Of a DNA stretch of 22,147 nt, positions 15,350-22,147 are shown in pieces. The stretch covers positions 1 to 22,147 of the forward strand of contig CAYQJO010000051.1 in the NCBI GenBank assembly GCA_964417785.1. The letters run 5' to 3'. This DNA is from DAOTUL01 sp034437435. GTDB lineage: Bacteria; Chloroflexota; Anaerolineae; Aggregatilineales; Phototrophicaceae. The stretch's first letter is position 1, and every line of letters begins with the position of its first letter. The notes beneath the pieces are model-generated. The model worked only from the letters and a program-made list of their open reading frames with translations, was not told where the DNA came from and did no database searches. The position numbers and the translations under genes were made by a program.

Positions 15350-17787
15350 TCCGCTGGATTCAACACCATCCGGACAGCCGCAGCCGCCTGGACCGATTCA
15401 CGACTCCACAGCATGGGTTTGTATTCAATGAAGCGCCAGGGATCAATCATGTCGTCGTAGTGTGGGCTGCCAGGATGGCCGCTCTGGCCGGTCGTGTGCA
15501 TGGATACGCTGTTATCCCAATTGCTCAGATCATAAATCACACGCTCCGACGGCCCACCACCCACACGGAAATGCCCGGATGACGCACTCCAACCGGTCGC
15601 GTTGACCGCGTTCGATGTCCCACTGGTCGCTACCGACCCCCTATTAACCACATTTTCGATCAAGCCCACACCGCTGACACCCAGCGGCAAGCTGACAAAC
15701 GTCGTTGTATGCAGATCACCCCAGCGCCATAGATCACGATCCGGGCCAAGCTCCTCGACTGCCGCCGTCCAGGCTTCCCCTAACGACCGCCGCAAAATGT
15801 CGTCACGGGTCTCGACCACAGCACCTGTGCGCACATCGTCCCACCACACATCATCCGGTTGCTCCAGAAGCAGCGCCGTCGCCCACCAGTCATTATTGTT
15901 ACCGCTCACCCGGTGGACACCAGCGAATTGATCGTTATACAGATTGTCCACCAAACGTCGCCAGAAAAACGCCCACAGCGCCGCCTGGGGACTGTCCATG
16001 TGCATCTGGTAATCCCATTGGCCCATCCAATCACGGACCGACATCAGTTCCGTGTCATCGAGATCAAGGTCGAGGACAAAGGGCAGTATTTCGGCTGCAC
16101 TGCCGTCGTAGTTGTCACCGTGAATCCGGGCGAATGTCTCCGGCGTGTGCGGTGTCAGGTCCTCCAGAAGCGTACTGATGCGGTCGGCCCGGTACCCATA
16201 AGCATTCAGACGATCAAAGCGATATTCGACATCGGGACCAAACGCGCTTTGTTCTGCCAGCCAGTCATAGTAAGCTGGCGGCACCACAGCCTGATTGGCG
16301 GTTGCGACATAACCGCGCTCCGGATTCCAGATGCGCGGCAGCAGATCGTATTCAATATAGCCCAACCACTCATATTCATCCGTCCAACCGGGTACCGGCA
16401 AGAGACCAGTATGGCCGGGGTTACGCGCCGGTATTCGGCCCGGAACCTGATAACCGATATTGCCATCGACATCGGCATAGACGATATTTTGCGATGGCGA
16501 GTCCCAGAAGGCCAGCGCGGCCCGAAACTCGCTCCAGTTTTGCGCCTGGTTCAACAGCAGAACCGCCTCGAAAAGGGTCCCTGGCTCAAGCGCCGTCCAG
16601 CGCAGTGCCAGTGCTTCGTCGTTGTTGAAGCCGTTCAGATCGTCGGTCATGATTGGCCCCAGGTGGGTTTCGCGGACCCGCAAGGTCTGCTCACCGAGTC
16701 GTTCCTCACGTATCGTCATATCGCGCCACGCACCGTTCCACTCATATTGCAGCTCGTTTTCCGGGTTGATCCGTAGCTGGTAGAGATCCTGCGTATCCGG
16801 GCCGACATTGGTATGGCCCCAGGCGATCTGGTCGTTATGACCGGCGATCACCGCTGGCGACGGTGCAAAGGCGAACCCGGTAACGTTGTACGGACACTCG
16901 TCACTGACCGGCTGGCAGTGCAGGCCGATTTCATACCAGATCGACGGCATATCGAGCGAAAGATGCATATCGTTCGCCAGCAGCGGCAGACCGCTCTCGG
17001 TCATGCTGCCATCGACCACCCAGTTATTACTACCGATCCCAATATTGAGCGGCGTTTGCGCCACATCCAGACCCACGATTCCGGCTTCTGGCGCGGCTGT
17101 AGCCACCGACTCCGCCAGGGCTGGCAAATCGGCTTCACGCACAATTGTCGGCTTGATCCCATAGGGAAATTCCGGCAGCCAATCAGCCATGAGATCGGCA
17201 TCCGTCACCCCGTACAGACGCGAGAGCAGCCGTTCATAGCCTTCATTCGAGCCAAGCTGCAAGGCCATCACTTTTCCCCACACCAGCGTATCCACCGGCG
17301 TCCAGGGTTGGATGTCCGGTTGTATCCCCATCAAACTGAGCGGTTGGTATTGGTACGCCAGTTCAGCCGGTGTTCTGCCACTGATATAGGCATTCACACC
17401 ACTGGCAAATGCCTCCAACACACGGATCGTCGCCCGATCATAGGATTCCACCAGTTCGCGTTCGGCCACCCGCCGCAGTCCGAGCGTGCGGAAGTACACA
17501 TCCTGCTCAATTGCCATCTCACCTACGCGCGTATACAGGCTGCCACTGCCCAGTTTGCGGTATAGCTCCATCTGCCACCAGCGGTCCATCGCCTGTGTAT
17601 AACCCTGGGCGAAAAACAGATCATCGATGTTGCTGGCGTAGATATGGGGGACACCCCACGAATCACGCAAAATCTCAACCGTGTCGTTCAACCCGGCGAC
17701 CGCAAGTTCACCAGTATGCGATGGCCCTTGTGCAGCCACAGTCCCCACGATCAGCAGAAAAAGTACAACCAAAACTAGCTGTTTCAT
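15346..17787 (-). CDS. penicillin acylase family protein (secreted Ntn hydrolase)
   Basis: An 813-residue precursor of the penicillin G acylase / acylhomoserine-lactone acylase family, which cleaves amide bonds of acylated compounds outside the cytoplasm. Residues 1-20 form a signal peptide ending in TVAA-Q. The alpha-chain region shows RDSWGVPHIYA, FAQGYTQAMDRWWQMELYR. Autoproteolysis is expected between Gly252 and Ser253 (IGIG-SNNWVV), freeing Ser253 as nucleophile. His275 (NDMHL) falls at beta-chain position 23, as in AHL acylases such as PvdQ, and Asn498 (VATANQ) is the likely oxyanion Asn. YADVDGNIGY is also typical. The ATG at 17787 is preferred over the TTG just before it because GGAG lies 8 bases upstream. 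Length is normal for the family. Natural substrate is not shown: beta-lactams, AHLs or peptides are all possible. Confidence 0.95.
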   Translation of the reverse strand: MKQLVLVVLFLLIVGTVAAQGPSHTGELAVAGLNDTVEILRDSWGVPHIYASNIDDLFFAQGYTQAMDRWWQMELYRKLGSGSLYTRVGEMAIEQDVYFRTLGLRRVAERELVESYDRATIRVLEAFASGVNAYISGRTPAELAYQYQPLSLMGIQPDIQPWTPVDTLVWGKVMALQLGSNEGYERLLSRLYGVTDADLMADWLPEFPYGIKPTIVREADLPALAESVATAAPEAGIVGLDVAQTPLNIGIGSNNWVVDGSMTESGLPLLANDMHLSLDMPSIWYEIGLHCQPVSDECPYNVTGFAFAPSPAVIAGHNDQIAWGHTNVGPDTQDLYQLRINPENELQYEWNGAWRDMTIREERLGEQTLRVRETHLGPIMTDDLNGFNNDEALALRWTALEPGTLFEAVLLLNQAQNWSEFRAALAFWDSPSQNIVYADVDGNIGYQVPGRIPARNPGHTGLLPVPGWTDEYEWLGYIEYDLLPRIWNPERGYVATANQAVVPPAYYDWLAEQSAFGPDVEYRFDRLNAYGYRADRISTLLEDLTPHTPETFARIHGDNYDGSAAEILPFVLDLDLDDTELMSVRDWMGQWDYQMHMDSPQAALWAFFWRRLVDNLYNDQFAGVHRVSGNNNDWWATALLLEQPDDVWWDDVRTGAVVETRDDILRRSLGEAWTAAVEELGPDRDLWRWGDLHTTTFVSLPLGVSGVGLIENVVNRGSVATSGTSNAVNATGWSASSGHFRVGGGPSERVIYDLSNWDNSVSMHTTGQSGHPGSPHYDDMIDPWRFIEYKPMLWSRESVQAAAAVRMVLNPAD

Positions 17788-17893
17788 CAAAAAGCTCCTG
17801 CAAAAGTTTCAAACGATTAGGCTGTGTTGACATTTCATAGATTCAGGTCAGGTATTTGTGTTTCGGACGCCAATAATGTCTGCGATATTGTAG

Positions 17894-17913
17894 GGACAGG
17901 GCAAGCCCTGTCC
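17894..17913. repeat. perfect inverted repeat, possible dispersed element
   Basis: GGACAGGGCAAGCCCTGTCC is a perfect palindrome with 9-base arms around AA, lying between the secreted TPR gene and the penicillin acylase gene. It can fold into a strong hairpin on either strand. It is not followed by a T-run on either strand, so it does not look like a classical terminator. Its flanks (GCGATATTGTA on the left, GCCTGCGAAAATGCGC on the right) are unlike the neighbouring genes. It may be a copy of a small dispersed repeat. Confidence 0.6.
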
Positions 17914-17962
17914 GCCTGCGAAAATGCGCATTTGTACCAAGAAATCCAAACGTCAACAGAAC

Positions 17963-19009
17963 CTAGTTTTCGCTGAGGGCTTCCAGTTCCGTCCGGATCG
18001 ACTCCGCGTAACGGCGTGCCTCAGCCGCGTGTGGTCCGTCCGCCGCCAGATCAAGATAGCGCTCGAAATCGGCGAGTGCTGCCTCCCGGTCCAGGCCAAC
18101 CGGCATGTTGGAATAGTGCAGCACCCCCCGGTAGAAATAGGCTTCGGCATAAGTGGGATCGAGTTCCAGCGCGGCATTGTAATTCGTCAGGACCCGCTCC
18201 CATTCGTAGAGCAGGAGTACAATCTGACCGCGTGTGACGTAAAGGCCAGGATCATCCGGCAGCAGTTCTACCGCCCGGTCGATGTCGGCAAGCGCGGCGT
18301 CGTAGTCAAAATGCAGCGCATGCACCCAGGCCCGTGATTCATAGGCGCTTGCCCGGTCATGCGGGTCTTCCGTCATGTCCAACGCCGTGTCCAAATGGAT
18401 ACGCGCCAGCGTTGGCTGCTCGGCCTGGATGTATGCCCAGGCCAGATTGGTTGCCGTCGGCACAATCGGCATCTCACACAGACTGCGATACACTAGAATC
18501 GCCCGGTCATATGCGCCATCCATCAACGCACAGTTGCCCAGGTAGAATCCGGCGACCAATCGGGCATCGGTGAAATACCGCGCCAGAAACGGCTCAAAAT
18601 ACGGGATCGCTGCCACGCAATCACCGGCAGCATATAACAACATACCTGCTGCCAGACGGGCAATGTCCTCCGGTGAAGCGCCGATTCCGGTGGTGGGATA
18701 GGCTGAATACAACATTGGTGACCGCTGCACCAGTTCCGGCGGCACCTGCATCAGGGTCAGATTGGCGTCCGCGCCCACTACGAGACGGTCCGCATCATAA
18801 CGGGGAACAACGCGGATCTCGAGCATGGGATCATCGTCTTGAGCAAGCAAATAGCCGGAATCCGCGACATAATCCCGTAAGTGGGTATCAACATCCGCAA
18901 TCATCTCTACCACGACCGGATGTTCATCACCGTAGAGGTAATTCACCGTCAGCGACGACTCCGCTGATGGCCCAGGCCAGAAGAGCAGCAAAAGAACCAG
19001 CCAGCGCAC
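17963..19009 (-). CDS. exported TPR-repeat protein, 348 aa (downstream paralogue)
   Basis: A short hydrophobic N-terminus (MRWLVLLLLFWPGPSAESS) suggests a signal peptide or anchor, so the rest would be outside the cytoplasm. About five or six tetratricopeptide repeats run from about residue 115 to the end (for example AYFYRGVLHYS with EAALADFERYLDLAADG, and DYDAALADIDRAVELLPDDP). The region before them (20-110) is beta-rich and of unknown kind. It is a paralogue of the gene upstream at 19013-20101: both share a GDC/NDC-AAIPYF block, a FY-x2-NCAL block and a YFY-x-GV block near the end. The start is GTG at 19009, with GAGGG 7 bases upstream inside the end of the previous gene; the gap is only 3 bases, so the pair is co-translated. 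No enzyme motif is seen. Confidence 0.87.
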   Translation of the reverse strand: MRWLVLLLLFWPGPSAESSLTVNYLYGDEHPVVVEMIADVDTHLRDYVADSGYLLAQDDDPMLEIRVVPRYDADRLVVGADANLTLMQVPPELVQRSPMLYSAYPTTGIGASPEDIARLAAGMLLYAAGDCVAAIPYFEPFLARYFTDARLVAGFYLGNCALMDGAYDRAILVYRSLCEMPIVPTATNLAWAYIQAEQPTLARIHLDTALDMTEDPHDRASAYESRAWVHALHFDYDAALADIDRAVELLPDDPGLYVTRGQIVLLLYEWERVLTNYNAALELDPTYAEAYFYRGVLHYSNMPVGLDREAALADFERYLDLAADGPHAAEARRYAESIRTELEALSEN

Positions 19010-19012
19010 CGG

Positions 19013-20101
19013 TCAGCCCTCAATCAGCGTGATATACTCGGCAGCCTGTTCCGCCAGACGGCCCTCCGGTTCCAACGCAAGATATTCATCAAAATTTACC
19101 AGCGCATCCGCCTCCTCTCCCAGTTCGTAATCGACCACGCCTTGATAGAAATAGATGTCGGCGTAATCCGGGTTGATCTTCTGCGCCTGACGCAGGTCCG
19201 CTGCTGCACTGTCATAGTCTTCCGCCAGGATGAAAACCTGCGCACTCACAACATACAGCAGCGGGTCATCCGGCACCACTTTGATGGCCGCGTTCATATC
19301 ACCCACCGCCATATCGTAATCGCCGTTGGACGCGGACAGATAGGCGTGCATCATCAGCGGATAAACCTCGATCCACTCCGGCTTGGACGTCAGCACACCG
19401 TCAAGCAAATCGAGTGGCAGTGCGGTCTCGTCCTGCTGGAACAAGGCCCAGGCCAGGTTCACCGTCGCCTCTATGCGATAGCGGTCTGCGAAATCGTTCT
19501 CAACGTAAATGCGCAAATTTTCCTCGTAGGCAGCAGCAGCCACCTCATAGTCTTCCGCCGCCAAAGCACAGTTGGCCCGGTAAAAGTTGATGTAGGTGTA
19601 CATCTGGTTGGTGAAGCCATCCAGCGACTCGTTCAAGGCTTCCGCGCTGTCAAAATACGGAATAGCGGCCTCGCAGTCATTCAGAATGTACAACCCGACC
19701 GCGGTGGTTATCGCCACTATCGCTGCCTCCAGGTCCGGGTTATCAGGCGACCCGACCAGCGGCATCTCGGTGAGCAAATGCGGCACAATCAACGGTGACG
19801 GAAACAACCCCGATTCCGGTTCTACTGCCACCAGATCGACATAAAGGGTCGCCTGGTCGTTTACCAGGTCCAGATTGATGCTCAAATCAGCGTCTTCGTC
19901 TACATAAACAGGCGTCACTTCATGTGCTTCAAGCGCTGCTGTAATGCCGTCTTGCAGCGTAACAATGATGGCATCCAGCCGTTCCTCATCTCCGCTCTCT
20001 GCCCAGGCATAGCCAATAGCGATAGATAAATCATCATCCTGGGCGGATAAGCCAAATGAAATAAAAAGAACCAGTACAATGAGCCAGACTCTTGCTCGCA
20101 T
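19013..20101 (-). CDS. exported TPR-repeat protein, 362 aa (upstream paralogue)
   Basis: Begins with a clear signal peptide (MRARVWLIVLVLFISFGLSA, cleavage before QDDD), so it is exported. Residues about 25-120 form an N-terminal domain with alternating strands (VTPVYVDEDADLSINLDL, ATLYVDLVAVE). About five or six TPRs follow to the end, including YDMAVGDMNAAIKVVPDDP, YDSAAADLRQAQKINPDYA and YFYQGVVDYELGEEADALVNF. It is the first gene of a pair with its downstream paralogue. The ATG at 20101 is preceded by a weak AAGG/GGGG site. A perfect palindrome lies 12-32 bases before the start codon, likely within its promoter or leader. Role is probably scaffold or binding protein; no catalytic motif is present. 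Confidence 0.9.
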   Translation of the reverse strand: MRARVWLIVLVLFISFGLSAQDDDLSIAIGYAWAESGDEERLDAIIVTLQDGITAALEAHEVTPVYVDEDADLSINLDLVNDQATLYVDLVAVEPESGLFPSPLIVPHLLTEMPLVGSPDNPDLEAAIVAITTAVGLYILNDCEAAIPYFDSAEALNESLDGFTNQMYTYINFYRANCALAAEDYEVAAAAYEENLRIYVENDFADRYRIEATVNLAWALFQQDETALPLDLLDGVLTSKPEWIEVYPLMMHAYLSASNGDYDMAVGDMNAAIKVVPDDPLLYVVSAQVFILAEDYDSAAADLRQAQKINPDYADIYFYQGVVDYELGEEADALVNFDEYLALEPEGRLAEQAAEYITLIEG

Positions 20102-20113
20102 ACCTTAACCCCA

Positions 20114-20133
20114 ATATCCCAAATTTGGGATAT
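20114..20133. promoter_or_regulatory. perfect 20-bp palindrome, candidate operator
   Basis: ATATCCCAAATTTGGGATAT equals its own reverse complement. It lies between the divergent TPR pair and gyrA, close to the TPR start. A half-site copy TTGGGATA follows at 20146-20153, exactly 21 bases from the same motif inside the palindrome (20125-20132), about two turns of the helix. Such a layout is typical of a dimeric repressor or activator site with a second, weaker site. The binding protein is not identified. Confidence 0.55.
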
Positions 20134-20145
20134 ACATATTAGGAC

Positions 20146-20153
20146 TTGGGATA
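20146..20153 (+). promoter_or_regulatory. half-site repeat of the palindrome
   Basis: TTGGGATA repeats one arm of the palindrome at 20114-20133 with a 21-base centre shift. An 8-base match alone would be weak; the helical spacing is what makes it notable. Confidence 0.35.
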
Positions 20154-20194
20154 CAGCGATTAGTCGCGCACTCGCATAATAGCCCAATACAAGG

Positions 20195-20200
20195 TATAAT
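20195..20200 (+). promoter_or_regulatory. candidate -10 element of gyrA
   Basis: A perfect TATAAT on the plus strand. The expected -35 position (TCGCAT at 20172-20177, 17-base spacer) is a poor match, so activity may need an activator or may be modest. A start near 20207 would give gyrA a leader of about 100 bases holding two hairpins. Confidence 0.45.
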
Positions 20201-20210
20201 AATACACATG

Positions 20211-20231
20211 CGCCGGTCACGCTAACCGGCG
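20211..20231 (+). promoter_or_regulatory. hairpin in the gyrA leader
   Basis: CGCCGGT (20211-20217) pairs perfectly with ACCGGCG (20225-20231) around a 7-base loop. It begins almost at the predicted transcript start, so it could protect the 5' end of the message or be a control element. There is no T-run after it, so it is not an intrinsic terminator. Confidence 0.4.
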
Positions 20232-20260
20232 ACACATCCCCTGAAACCAACCGGGAACTG

Positions 20261-20298
20261 AAAGGAGACGCCGCGTTCACATCATCTGTGGTGAACGC
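20261..20298 (+). promoter_or_regulatory. strong Shine-Dalgarno followed by a hairpin before the gyrA start
   Basis: AAAGGAG (20261-20267) is the best ribosome binding site of the region, yet no usable start codon follows at the normal distance; gyrA begins 39 bases further on. Between them GCGTTCAC (20273-20280) pairs with GTGAACGC (20291-20298) around a 10-base loop. Folding would leave 5 plus 8 unpaired bases between the site and the ATG at 20307, near the workable range. A hairpin of this kind is known in phage T4 gene 38. Confidence 0.45.
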
Positions 20299-20306
20299 CA
20301 TGACAT

Positions 20307-22147
20307 ATGGATGGAAACATAGGCGAAAACGGTAGCGACGGCAACATCGGATTTATCCGCACCGTCAACATTAACGAGGAGATGCGCGGCAGCTACCTCG
20401 ATTATGCCATGAGTGTGATTGTCTCCCGCGCCCTCCCCGATGCCCGTGATGGCTTGAAGCCGGTCCACCGGCGGATTCTCTATGCCATGTACGACATGGG
20501 GATCAGGCCGGGAACCGCGTACAAAAAAAGCGCTCGCATCGTCGGTGAGGTACTGGGTAAGTACCACCCGCACGGCGACAGCGCCGTCTACGAAGCGATG
20601 GCGCGTATGGCGCAGGATTTCTCCCTGCGCTATCCCCTGGTCGATGGTCAGGGCAACTTCGGCAGCGTCGATGGCGACAGTCCGGCAGCGATGCGTTATA
20701 CCGAAGCCCGTATGGCGTCGATCAGTGAGGAGCTTCTGACCGACATCAACATGGATACGGTCGATTTTGACGATAACTACGACGGCACGCAGCAGGAACC
20801 CATCGTCCTACCAGCCCGACTGCCCAACCTGCTGCTCAACGGAGCCAGTGGTATCGCCGTCGGCATGGCGACCAACATCCCACCGCACAATCTACACGAG
20901 TTAACGTCAGCCATCACCTACCTGCTGGATAATTACCACCGTATTGACGATGTATCCGTCGATGAACTGATGGAATTCATACACGGTCCCGATTTCCCAA
21001 CCGGCGCGCAGATCATCGCCAACGAAGAACTGAAAGAGGCGTATGCCACCGGCAAAGGTCGCGTCGCCATCCGCGCCAGTTCCGAGATCGAAGAGGGTCG
21101 CAACGAAACATTCCGCATTGTGTTCACATCCATCCCCTACCAGGTCAGCAAGACCGCCATTATCGAGCGCATTGTCTCGTTGGTGCGGGATGGCCGCCTG
21201 GACGGTGTGCGCGATTTGCGTGACGAATCCGACCGGCATGGACTGCGGATGGTGGTGGACCTCAAACGCGGCGCACAACCGCTGACGGTATTAAACCGGC
21301 TGTACAAATTCACCCAGCTTCAGAGTACCTACAGCATCCAGATGCTGGCTCTGGTCAACGGTGAGCCGCGTTTGCTGAGCCTGAAGCGCAGCCTGCAAAT
21401 CTACATCGAACACCGCTATAACGTCATCGTCCGCCGCTCCGAGTTTGAACTGGGCAAACAGCGGGCCAGGGCGCATATCCTGGAAGGTCTGCTCAAGGCC
21501 ATTTCCAGCCTGGATGCCATCATCCAGACCATTCGCGCTTCGGCGGATACCGAAACTGCTCGCGCTCAGTTGATGACCCGGTTTGACCTGACCGAAGCCC
21601 AGGCCAACGCCATTCTGGAAATGCAACTCCGGCGGCTATCCGCGCTGGAACGCCAGAAGCTCCAGGACGAATACGACGAAGTACAGGCACGCATCGCCTA
21701 TCTGGAAGACCTGCTTAATTCACCCGATAAGATTCGCGCCCTGATCCGCGACGACGTAACCGAAATTGACGAAAACTACGGCGATGAGCGCAGCACCGAA
21801 ATCATCTATGGCGACGCCGACTTTGATGAAGCCGATCTGGTCCGCGAAGAAGACGTCGTTATATCGCTAACTACCAACGGCTACATCAAGCGCGTACCGG
21901 CGCTGGAATACAAAGCACAGCGGCGCGGCGGCAAAGGCGTACTCGGAATGCGCACCAAAGAAGAGGATGCCCCCCGCGACCTGTTCTTCGCCAGCAGCCT
22001 GGATACGGTACTGTTCTTCAGTGACAAAGGCAAAGTCTATTCAGAAAAGGCCTACCGTATCCCGGAGACCACCCGCGCCAATCGCGGCACGCTCATCCAA
22101 TCCATTCTGCCGCTTGACCTGGACGAACACATTACAGCAGTCCTGCC
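20307..22147 (+). CDS. gyrA: DNA gyrase subunit A, 5' 613 codons (runs off the right edge)
   Basis: The A subunit of DNA gyrase, which cuts and rejoins DNA to add negative supercoils, working with GyrB. The start is fixed by an in-frame stop (TGA at 20301) just before the ATG at 20307. Early motifs: GSYLDYAMSVIVSRALPDARDGLKPVHRRILYAM. The active-site tyrosine is Tyr131 (AMRYTEARM). The quinolone region reads HPHGDSAVYEAM, with Ser92 and Glu96 at the positions of E. coli Ser83 and Asp87; Glu there is usual in Gram-positive enzymes. NLLLNGASGIAVGMATNIPPHN and a long coiled-coil region follow. QRRGGKG (538-544) is the GyrA box that separates GyrA from ParC and opens the DNA-wrapping C-terminal domain, of which the rest lies outside the window. 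Confidence 0.97.
   Translation, partial: MDGNIGENGSDGNIGFIRTVNINEEMRGSYLDYAMSVIVSRALPDARDGLKPVHRRILYAMYDMGIRPGTAYKKSARIVGEVLGKYHPHGDSAVYEAMARMAQDFSLRYPLVDGQGNFGSVDGDSPAAMRYTEARMASISEELLTDINMDTVDFDDNYDGTQQEPIVLPARLPNLLLNGASGIAVGMATNIPPHNLHELTSAITYLLDNYHRIDDVSVDELMEFIHGPDFPTGAQIIANEELKEAYATGKGRVAIRASSEIEEGRNETFRIVFTSIPYQVSKTAIIERIVSLVRDGRLDGVRDLRDESDRHGLRMVVDLKRGAQPLTVLNRLYKFTQLQSTYSIQMLALVNGEPRLLSLKRSLQIYIEHRYNVIVRRSEFELGKQRARAHILEGLLKAISSLDAIIQTIRASADTETARAQLMTRFDLTEAQANAILEMQLRRLSALERQKLQDEYDEVQARIAYLEDLLNSPDKIRALIRDDVTEIDENYGDERSTEIIYGDADFDEADLVREEDVVISLTTNGYIKRVPALEYKAQRRGGKGVLGMRTKEEDAPRDLFFASSLDTVLFFSDKGKVYSEKAYRIPETTRANRGTLIQSILPLDLDEHITAVL

Noticed and set aside
15859..16776. Open frame of 305 codons on the plus strand opposite the penicillin acylase gene
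   Set aside because: Antisense to a well-conserved enzyme; no start signal and no recognisable domain.
17894..17913. Reading the inverted repeat as a Rho-independent terminator of the TPR pair
   Set aside because: No run of T follows on the minus strand (next bases CTACAATATC), so it lacks the second half of an intrinsic terminator.
20208..20225. Five-codon leader peptide (MRRSR) just after the gyrA -10 element
   Set aside because: No ribosome binding site, and its ATG would sit at the very transcript start; too short to support.
20300..20335. ATG at 20300 as an alternative gyrA start
   Set aside because: It is in another frame and meets a stop after 11 codons; the gyrA frame is fixed by the ATG at 20307.

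Overview
This is a protein-coding, bacterial stretch of chromosome with moderate-to-high GC by eye, short intergenic gaps and frequent GTG/TTG starts. There are no rRNA or tRNA genes, CRISPR arrays, insertion sequences or phage genes that I can see. Several traits together suggest an uncultured member of the Chloroflexota (Anaerolineae-like): long multi-membrane GT-C type proteins with a soluble C-terminal tail, a GAF-GAF-PAS histidine kinase with no adjacent regulator, a Rv2613c-like HIT protein, a short BirA without DNA-binding domain, and secreted TPR proteins. That placement is inference from gene style, not from a marker tree.

Layout, left to right. (1) 1-2785: a hypothetical gene (+) whose 3' end overlaps, tail to tail, a sensor histidine kinase (-). 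(2) 2819-2972: a divergent promoter region with a good sigma70-like promoter on each strand. (3) 2973-12393: six co-directional genes (+) with gaps of 15, 16, 51, 5 and -8 bases, probably one operon. They encode a double-HTH Xre-type regulator, a small TPR protein, a large GT-C-like membrane protein, two ABC-exporter half-transporters forming an asymmetric heterodimer, and a second GT-C/DUF2142-like membrane protein. Both membrane proteins carry a similar predicted beta-sandwich tail, single in the first and double in the second. (4) 12381-15349: a HIT-family nucleotide phosphorylase/hydrolase (-), diverging from birA (+), which is coupled to a single-pass membrane protein of unknown role, followed by a very acidic 69-residue membrane protein. 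(5) 15346-20101: three minus-strand genes for exported proteins: a penicillin-acylase-family Ntn hydrolase and two tandem paralogous secreted TPR proteins. (6) 20102-22147: a regulatory region with a perfect 20-bp palindrome and two hairpins, then the first 613 codons of gyrA, which runs off the right edge.

How the parts may work together. The central operon looks like a regulated envelope module: the Xre/TPR pair would sense or control, the two membrane proteins would transfer sugars from lipid carriers at the membrane, and the heterodimeric exporter would move a lipid-linked or hydrophobic substrate. This functional link is inferred from gene order only. I found no clear evidence of a wholly new defence or mobile system. 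The least explained items are the Xre-TPR-GT-ABC-ABC-GT module with its shared tail domain, the palindrome/half-site array upstream of the TPR pair, and a hairpin lying between a strong Shine-Dalgarno sequence and the gyrA start.
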